From: Agaricus subrufescens
Lineage: Eukaryota; Basidiomycota; Agaricomycetes; Agaricales; Agaricaceae
Assembly: GCA_029945375.1 (NCBI GenBank)
Contig: CM057061.1
Coordinates: 2,852,001-2,916,000, forward strand
DNA length: 64,000 nt
Direction: 5' to 3'
Shown: in pieces, positions 57,301 through 64,000 of the stretch
Layout: every line of letters begins with the position of its first letter
Position numbering within the stretch: the stretch's first letter is position 1
The notes under the pieces: generated by a model
Seen by the model: the letters and a program-made list of their open reading frames with translations, nothing else
The model's database searches: none
Told to the model about the DNA's origin: nothing
Made by a program: the position numbers and the translations under genes

Positions 57301-58651
57301 TTTCAGTTCCTGTCGTAGAACGAGGAAGGCTCGATTCTTGATATCTGCCCCACCAGGGGTTTTAGGGTCTTCCGTAGGATCTGGCAATCGTGAATAACAC
57401 CATACAAGGCAGATCCATATATGCGGATGGAGCGCCCTTACATAGGTGTGCTTGTGATTCGTTGCTCGGCCGAGGAGAGTGAGGAAGAGTTTTAACGAAT
57501 GGGGATGAATAAATAGCTCTGCGTCGGATAAGCAGATAAGGCAAGCAACCATAAGTGAAGCCCATAAGGGGCCCTTGGCTTTCCAGCTCCCTTGGCTTCC
57601 TTGCATTGCCGACGAGAGTATATGGTGAAAAGAGCCGTCCTGAGACGCCTTGCTTTTGATCATTTCGGACTTGATAAAGTTATGGGTATGAAGAGCGATC
57701 CTTCGGGACCAGGGGGTATCGGGGATGTCTAATTTCAAAACAGTGATACAACATAGAGTCTTGAGAGTTTGGAACTTGACATCGAATGCGTCATTTGTTG
57801 ACAATGCAAGGATTGTTGGGTATAACGGTAGCAGTGCCCCCATGAACTCTGAGGGCTCAGATCGTAGAAGAGCTGAATATAACTAGAATTTTCGTTAATC
57901 CAATGGCATTCACCAATTACAAGGAGGATACCTTGAGCCCTTCAGATCTGCGTAAAGAACCACCAAAATTTCCCCGTAATAAACGATCGAGGACGTTCTG
58001 GAACTTTTGCTTCTGCGATAATAGTACGGCAGGACTTAGGCGCTGTGATACGAGGACCAGTATTGCAAGGTCCCATGACTTTTTGGAACTGGGCGTTGGT
58101 AAATGGTGGGCAGACAGTAATGATAGTAGCTCTCGTAATAAATCTTTGAGTTGGTCGTCTGATAGATGCGCATCAGAACAGAGAACACGACAGAGGTAGA
58201 ATAACGGACCCAGAAAAGTGTTCATTATGGCTACGATTGAAAATACATCGGATAGAAATACAAGAGCATGGTGAGATAACGTTGCGTATGCCTGGGCCCG
58301 CTCCATAACCTCTTCTCGGGCTATTGCGTTCCAGGGGACAGAGTCTTGTGAGAATATAGACAAAGGGTTGAGGAGGCATCGGCTGATGTCGCGTATGAGA
58401 CAAAGGGAAAGTGAAGCATTGTGGATGGCGAAGAGTGTGAGTGCCGGGGGAGTTTGAGTCGTTACAGTTGCTTGTGTGGCCTGCAGACGGATCCGGCGGG
58501 ATAAGGTGGAATAAGCCTCGGCTAGGTCATGAAGTGTAATAGTCTCGCTCTGAGGATCATCGATAGATCCAAGGATGGTGGCAATGGGAGACGCAAGATA
58601 CTTGTCAGAATCGAGAGAGGCCGAAGACCCAGATTGGGGGGCGCTGGCCAT
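54334..58651 (-). CDS. RIF1: Rif1-like telomere and replication-timing protein, about 9 exons
   Basis: Minus-strand ATG at 58651 (MASAPQSGSSASLDSDKYLA). Exon 1 ends at 57932 and exon 2 (57882-56872) contains EFMGALLPLYPTILALSTND, VKFQTLKTLCCITVLKLDIP and ATNHKHTYVRALHPHIWICL. Further exons carry HWEEFLQLWVYSINCTHTSS, LLNIWQSLLLVRSQLEF, LSQAIEVARSSFTTPVGF and FDGVAHLVSTCDEKDIVQLL. The helical-repeat pattern and the 'HP..W.CLVW' signature match the Rif1 N-terminal domain (PF12231 type). Rif1 binds telomeres and recruits PP1 phosphatase to control origin firing. The last 300 residues are disordered, Ser/Pro/Arg-rich, and end KIGAKITEQLNKKLHTTRD. Total about 1,280 residues. It is the only obvious conserved housekeeping gene here. 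A degraded copy of its 3' end lies at 36331-36880. Confidence 0.75.
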
Positions 58652-59121
58652 AGGAGGACAGAATGGCCAGTGTTTTACTGCTCTTAAGACAGTACGGATA
58701 GCCAGGGGCGTAGATGAGTCAAGACAGAGCTAGCGGCGAATGCAGGCATCCAAGGCGAGGGAGAGGACGCGTCTGAGTCGGGCCCAGTCAGACGCGATTC
58801 AAACATAGGTCACTCGCCACGTGACTAAGGCGTAACGTCGCCGGTCAGTATTCTTGATCTCTACTGCAAACAAAGCACAAAGCGAGCAAAAATATCCAGC
58901 CTCACCCCAGCCTTGCCATCCGCGCTGCCTTACTATAACCGATATGAATGATCTATGCCCATAACCTTGCTTCTGGAACGTGATGTATGCAATTGGCTGT
59001 GCTGGGGACGTGAGTACTTCGTTCTATTAACGGCATTCAACAGCTTTATACTTAAGATGAGCTGAACAGCCTTGTAATAGCATCCCCCTCCACGGTACCA
59101 GTCAGACACCACCTACATTCA
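58652..59121. promoter_or_regulatory. Shared upstream region between Rif1 and the second WW gene
   Basis: About 470 bases between two divergent start codons, so it must hold both promoters. I see no clear TATA box or palindromic operator. Confidence 0.4.
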
Positions 59122-61570
59122 ATGATGAGCACAGACGCACCAGAGAGAAAGGACAGTTCCTCCACTTTGTTAAACGAAAATGCTGGAGATAGTCCTCCCT
59201 CCTCTGTCGATTGCAAGTCATCGCCTGAGAGAAAGGATACATCCTCCACATCCTCCACCGAGACCATTGGAAACAGCCCGCCTTCTTCCCCTATTGATGG
59301 CAAGCCACATGCCATCGAAGACAAAATCAAGCAGCCGGCGGAGCAATTTCTAGGAGCAAGGTTCCCGCTCTCGACATACGCGTGTACGCCATCAAGAACC
59401 CAACGATACGACCTCCACAGGCCTGTGTGAGTCGCCCATGACACTGAGCCTGCGTACAATTAATTGATTTTTTTCCCAGCAAGTACACGACGCCGCACCG
59501 CCTGATCTTTCCTTCATCCATATCATTTCCTCTCGAGTGAGCCCCCTCGAGTCGTTTTGAAGCACGGCTAACCACTAGTTTTTACCGACTCAGAAATTCA
59601 CTTCCCTCGGGGTGGGAGCAACATATCCACCCAGAGGGTTTGCCATACTTTGTGCTTCTTCCAAGCCACAGCCGAATAGTAATGATGTATCGCCACTTTT
59701 TTTCATACGTGTTACTTATACAGTGTTGAATAGCGCAGAATTATTACCGAAGAGTGGATGTATAATCCCAAAACTGCCACATTGATTCTAGACTTCATCA
59801 CAAAGATAGAAGATGCGATTTCTGGATCGGGAGTAACTATACCGCCTGAGAGCGATCTTTTTCTCGAGCTGGCGCGACATCAAGGAGAGCTACTAAGAGC
59901 TGATAGTGACGTTCAAGCACATTGTGGCTATTACTTTGTGCACGAAGGAAGCCGGTGTATCTATTGGCCAGAATTAGTTACTCTCAAGCCGCGTATCTCA
60001 AAGATTCTTACTAGCATGTGGGGAGATTTATCTGATTCTCAGACAAGTGGGTTATTCGTAATCGACTCTTTCTACATCAAGGACCTGACCGATGTTCAGA
60101 ATTATGCCTTGAGGCTGAATACTGGTGTGTTATCCTGCCCTTTCCCGATCGTACGAGCTCTGACTTCGGTTCAGGACACATTGGGACCATTTTCCAAGTC
60201 TTTACAAGGCCACGCCAGAGATAACTTACTATGTCATCAATACTATTATGGGCGTGATGACAGGCGAGCTTCTACCCAATTGATTCTACGAATCGCATTA
60301 ATGCAATTGTGCAGATGTCATATCCGCTCCACATAGCGCTAGCACAATTTTTAGCTACGAAGAACTCGAAAAAATGCTGAAGTTAGTAAAGATGGGCAAA
60401 GGTAAATTAGTTCGACCCCCGATAAAATCATCTGTTGATAAATTTGTAGAGTACAGCACGTCAGGCTGGTATATAGGCGATGAATTTGTAGAGTACAGCA
60501 TGTCAAGTTGGCATATAGGTATAGTAGACTCTCAAACTATGGCTCCGCATCCGACTGAATACTGGTCAAGGCCGCTTCATGAAACGTCTAAGTACGTCTC
60601 ATCAGGTTTCTAAGAGTCGCATAGCACTAAATGTTTTCCAGCCCAGGATCAGCTCAGGAATTATTATGGTGTTTGGGGAACTAGATTGAATAGGTCTCAA
60701 TCTGTTGTCAAGGTCGAGCACGAATCACATTCGCTGATCGTGGACATCGCCTCTCCTTTCCTCCTCTTCATTCCCCACGCACAGCTAGAACGAGCTGAAA
60801 GTATTGCTGTTGATCGATACATCATGGCAAAACAGTGGGAAACCTTTTTGGACGATATTCAAGACGAATGGAATCAAACATCGCTATTGGTTAGTTTTTC
60901 TCGTTATCTTCGATCACGAGTTCGAATCTCAACTATCTCAACCACTCCCTAGGCAACAATCATCTTAACTGCAAATTGCGCATTCCTAGCAATTCCAGTA
61001 TTCCAGGATCCGAGTCTGAGCACGCACAGCACCCCTGATCAGATTGCTAGTTATCTATCACTTACGACTAGTCTTTTCGGACTCATTCTCGCTCTTATTT
61101 TTTATCGACACCACAAGACGAGAAAGACTCGTCTACCCTCCGAACTGGTAAGGACGTGAATGGAGCCGTGCTTGACTTTAAGTTCTAACGTCTCGTCTAG
61201 TTAGAATACATACACGGGGAAAATCAGGAAGACATTGACTACAAGCGGTTTGAAAACCTACTGCTCGTGTGGAGTTTACCACATGCGCTCGTCACATGGT
61301 CGTGAGTCCGCACCTCACTCCAAATTTTATTACGATTTATCCATGTATATCAGCGCCATCACGTTTGCTCTCGCTTTCCTCCTCATGTGCTTCCTCGGAA
61401 CACTCACCGTCACAAAAGTCGCTATCAGCGTATGTACATCAATCCTGAGTTCTTTTACGTTCTTGTGCATCATCAAATTTGGAAGTGGTGGGAAGCTGTT
61501 TGGCGCTTGGATTAGGCGCATTGGGCGAAGTACGAAAGGACTTTTTCGATGGCGCAGGGCGACCCATTAA
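59122..61570 (+). CDS. WW-motif/membrane protein, copy B, about 12 exons, apparently intact
   Basis: Exons are 59122-59426, 59480-59536, 59594-59678, 59734-60046, 60082-60124, 60175-60263, 60315-60401, one probable small exon near 60430-60590, then 60642-60889, 60953-61147, 61201-61301 and 61354-61570. All checked junctions keep frame. Landmarks are a Ser/Pro-rich start with two APERKDSS-like repeats, WW-like SLPSGWEQHIHPEGLPYFV, IITEEWMYNPKTAT, GYYFVHEGSRCIYWPEL, EAEYWTHWDHFPSLYKATPE, FLLFIPHAQLERAES, and C-terminal membrane segments (SYLSLTTSLFGLILALIFYR, AITFALAFLLMCFLGTLTVT). The family is widespread in Agaricomycetes and its role is unknown to me. Intron 6 begins with GC (60264). The small-exon region contains a 51-base tandem duplication (GAATTTGTAGAGTACAGCA). 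It is the uninterrupted paralogue of copy A. Confidence 0.75.
60264..60314 (+). other. GC-AG intron in WW gene copy B
   Basis: Donor GACAG|GCGAGC and acceptor TTGTGCAG|AT. Flanking exons have the same lengths (89 and 87) as in copy A, where the donor is GTGAGT. The GC donor is thus a single-base change between the paralogues. Confidence 0.65.
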
Positions 61571-61799
61571 ATTCCTCCCATATTTCGTTAGTCTGAATTT
61601 TACTTTTCGTCGTTGTATGTTTTCTTTGGTGCTTATCTTTCGGTTAAACACAATAAAAGAACTTATTATATCGAATAAAACATGATAGAAACATAGTCCC
61701 ATAACCAAGTATCCGAAAATGACCATAGTAAGATTAAGAAAACCGGCGGCTCGCGAGGAGATTTGTTCAGCACACAGCAGCTCTGTCAAGCGTGCCAAC

Positions 61800-62112
61800 T
61801 TCAATTATAATCGTAGCCCCCTCTTTTCTGATCTTGATCTCGCTTCCTCCCAAATTTGCTCAACCAAGACGACTTCGTCTTGGGCTGAGCCTGAGGCTTT
61901 CGGTCTTCACCAGTCATGAAGCCCGATGTGCCCGGAAACTGCTGTGGACTTGGGAAGGGCTGTGCACCCCAAGTTTGCGTTGTACTTGAGTAGTGTGAGG
62001 TACTCGAGTATTGCGGTGCGCCTGAGTTCTGCGCTGTCTGCCCATCAGGCCTAAATCTGCCTCCATCATGATCATTTCCTCTTGACAGGCATTCACTACA
62101 GAAGAAGATCAT
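61800..62112 (-). CDS. Possible last exon of a small Ser/Gln/Thr-rich protein
   Basis: A minus-strand frame reads SRGNDHDGGRFRPDGQTAQN, then a Tyr/Ser/Thr/Gln-rich low-complexity stretch (SSTSHYSSTTQTWGAQPFPS), and a basic end, SSWLSKFGRKRDQDQKRGG, before the stop at about 61801. The composition looks protein-like and the basic tail is distinctive, but no domain is recognised. TTCTTCTGTAG just upstream could be a splice acceptor, in which case earlier exons lie between 62138 and 62356 or further. I cannot connect them. Confidence 0.35.
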
Positions 62113-64000
62113 TAGTATTCATTCTCGCGTCATGCCACTAGGGGTACTTGCTTCGCCTCGGTGTCGCTGAAGGGAGGTTGTGAGTATGATTATACGAAGT
62201 AAGCACATGTGAGTGGACTGACCTGCCACTCGCTCCGAAGATGCTACGCGAAAAGAAATGCCTTCGTGAGCTATACGCCGTCAAAAGTGGCCAGAGGATA
62301 ATTTGCATCGACAGGTGTGAGGAGGGACCACAAGGAGGGGGGAGAGAGGAAAACAAAGTCAGAAACAGTGATATTCTTGGGATGTTGACTAGAACACTTG
62401 CCTATTGTTCTTCCTCATAGAGGGCGGTGTGGAGGGGGTGTATGGAAAATTATCCATAGTGTAAGTCTGCACTTGAACAACGAGTTAAGTCGGTTATATG
62501 TGGTGAGACCACAACGCTGGTTGTCTGCAATTCAGGATCTGCTCAAGAAAACTATAAACCCTATATATATACTTGACGTGACCCAAACTCCCAGGCCCAA
62601 CGCCGTCATAGTTGTCTATTGGCCATAAAAAAGACAATAAGAATGAGCAGTGAGTGACAGTGTTCTCGAGGCTGTGACGAAAAGGCTGTGAAAACACGCA
62701 TCACGACCCCAAGACACGGGCTGGCATGCTCGGGCCCCGCCTGCAAGTAAGTGTTTCCGGCCGATGTGTACGGGATCCTTGGCCAGTCTTCGTCGTTCCG
62801 TTGATTACTGGCAGGCAAATGGCTGAGGAAGTTTCTAGATAGACGACACAGCCCGGGGCATTCAGGGTAAAATGCCTATGCATGAGCTTGTGGTTACGGC
62901 ACTAATGGCAAGCTAACATAGCAAAAGATTAATATAAGTATTCTCAAATCCATAAATCGAGTAGAAGACTTACCGTGTCCTTCTTGGAAGAAGTTGTCGA
63001 TTCGGTCTTATCTGGAAATCTGCACCGCACCTTGACCTCGGATCAGACTATCGCTATAATGAACCACAAAGCGCAAGCACCCTCACAGACTATTCGTTGC
63101 CAATGAAGGGGGAATTGCGACTTGTATCATTGCTAGTATATATGCTCCAGCCTCATCCTTGGCCTGGTACGGCAACGCTTGACAAAACCAGGAGCGACGC
63201 AGTCCGTAGTAAGAGGTATCAGCAGCACAGCCAGACTGTTATTGTCTCTGCGCAGCAGTATATTTCATTGTGAGGACGACATGACATGACATAGCATCCT
63301 TCGGCACTGCTTGATGGAATGGAAAACACTGCCATTGTCAGGAAAATAATGGGGTGGCGATGAATGCCAATAACATGATGACAGGCATAGGAATAGCTGG
63401 ATACCTCAAAGTAGACCAGAATTCGGTCTCAGAGGTTGCCCATGGATGGACGTTTTAGGATGGATAATGCAAGAATGAGGTTGTTAAGGAAGGATGAAGT
63501 GTCAACTAACTCCGCTCTTAGGCGAGCGGCGGCCTGCACAGGTCTTGATGTACAGCGTCTTCTACACAGAAAATGAACCTGAGTCGGCAGTGCTTCTAAG
63601 AAAACAATGCCAGTAATCTACTACTCTCAGATCGATACTAGACCGGAGATAGACAAGTAAATGCTTATTCACTGGCCTTTTGCAATTAAACCTCTTATCT
63701 GACCTCACTTCCCAGTAAACTCCGAAAGACCGCGACAGCAGGAGGGGACAGAAAACTCTGAACATATCTGCACTGGCAGCAGAGACTCGATGGCTAGTAA
63801 CAACGGAATAGTTTTCCAGAAGAAAGAGAACGCTTTCACTGTCAATTCCGTCGGTTCAGGCCGACTCACGTAGCGATCATTACCTGGAGTTGCCGCGAGG
63901 TCCGCGAGTGGTAAATCTTCGCGTAGTTGACATCGTTTGCGTTGAGATCCTACTTCTGATCGAGCAATGGTGCCTCAGGCAAAAACACCAGATATTCTGT
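62113..64000. other. Right end of window, nothing firmly recognised
   Basis: Only short, unconvincing frames. No telomeric TTAGGG array, no tRNA-like clover leaf and no repeat shared with the rest of the window was noticed. A minus-strand frame at 62138-62356 with a hydrophobic start could be a 5' exon of the 61800 gene. Confidence 0.35.

Noticed and set aside
1..64000. Giant Starship-type cargo element
   Set aside because: No tyrosine recombinase (DUF3435-type) gene is seen, and the mobile DNA here is explained by CACTA and inverted-repeat elements.
62113..64000. Subtelomeric end, suggested by repeat density and Rif1
   Set aside because: No TTAGGG-like array or telomere-linked helicase gene. 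Rif1 is a trans-acting protein gene and says nothing about location.

Overview
This window looks like nuclear DNA of a basidiomycete fungus of the mushroom class (Agaricomycetes). The genes have many short introns of about 45-60 bases with GT..AG ends. The protein families are typical of that group: Plavaka/Tnp2-type CACTA transposases, a TET/JBP dioxygenase of the fungal mobile-element type, a DUF6914-like gene, WW-motif proteins with membrane segments, a fungal-type protein kinase and a Rif1 homologue. I see no rRNA, tRNA, CRISPR, telomere repeat or bacterial operon. The species cannot be fixed from the sequence.

Left part (1-16.6 kb): four small unrecognised helical or membrane-anchored genes. 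Then come two plus-strand genes of unknown-function families that recur in mushroom genomes (7.1-10.1 kb and 14.3-16.6 kb). Between them lie a 130-bp MITE, a 157-bp tandem repeat and a TET/JBP-type 2-oxoglutarate/Fe(II) dioxygenase gene carrying one in-frame stop. Middle (16.6-35.4 kb): mostly mobile and repetitive DNA. It holds GC-rich elements with GGGCTAC-type ends, a broken GMC oxidoreductase start, an intact 1296-residue Tnp2/Plavaka transposase, a protein kinase gene cut at its 5' end, copies of a roughly 300-bp repeat, and a satellite-like array with a 304-bp higher-order period.

Right part (35.5-62 kb): an old tandem segmental duplication of a three-gene block (DUF6914-like gene, Rif1, WW/membrane gene). 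The two copies have decayed reciprocally. Copy 1 keeps the DUF6914-like gene, only a 3' scrap of Rif1, and a WW gene split by a transposon. Copy 2 keeps full-length Rif1 and an apparently intact WW gene but only the tail of the DUF6914-like gene.

The most striking object is a 12.4-kb CACTA/Plavaka element (37766-50200) inside intron 1 of the first WW gene. Its ends are CACTGTGA-type inverted repeats flanked by a 3-bp GAA target duplication. The flanking exon parts match the uninterrupted paralogue at 59 kb, which confirms the boundaries independently. It carries four genes: a transposase, a divergent double-stranded-beta-helix protein with a TET/JBP-like H-x-E...H pattern, and two low-complexity repeat proteins. 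A second dioxygenase-like protein travelling with a CACTA transposase is the best candidate here for a poorly described system.
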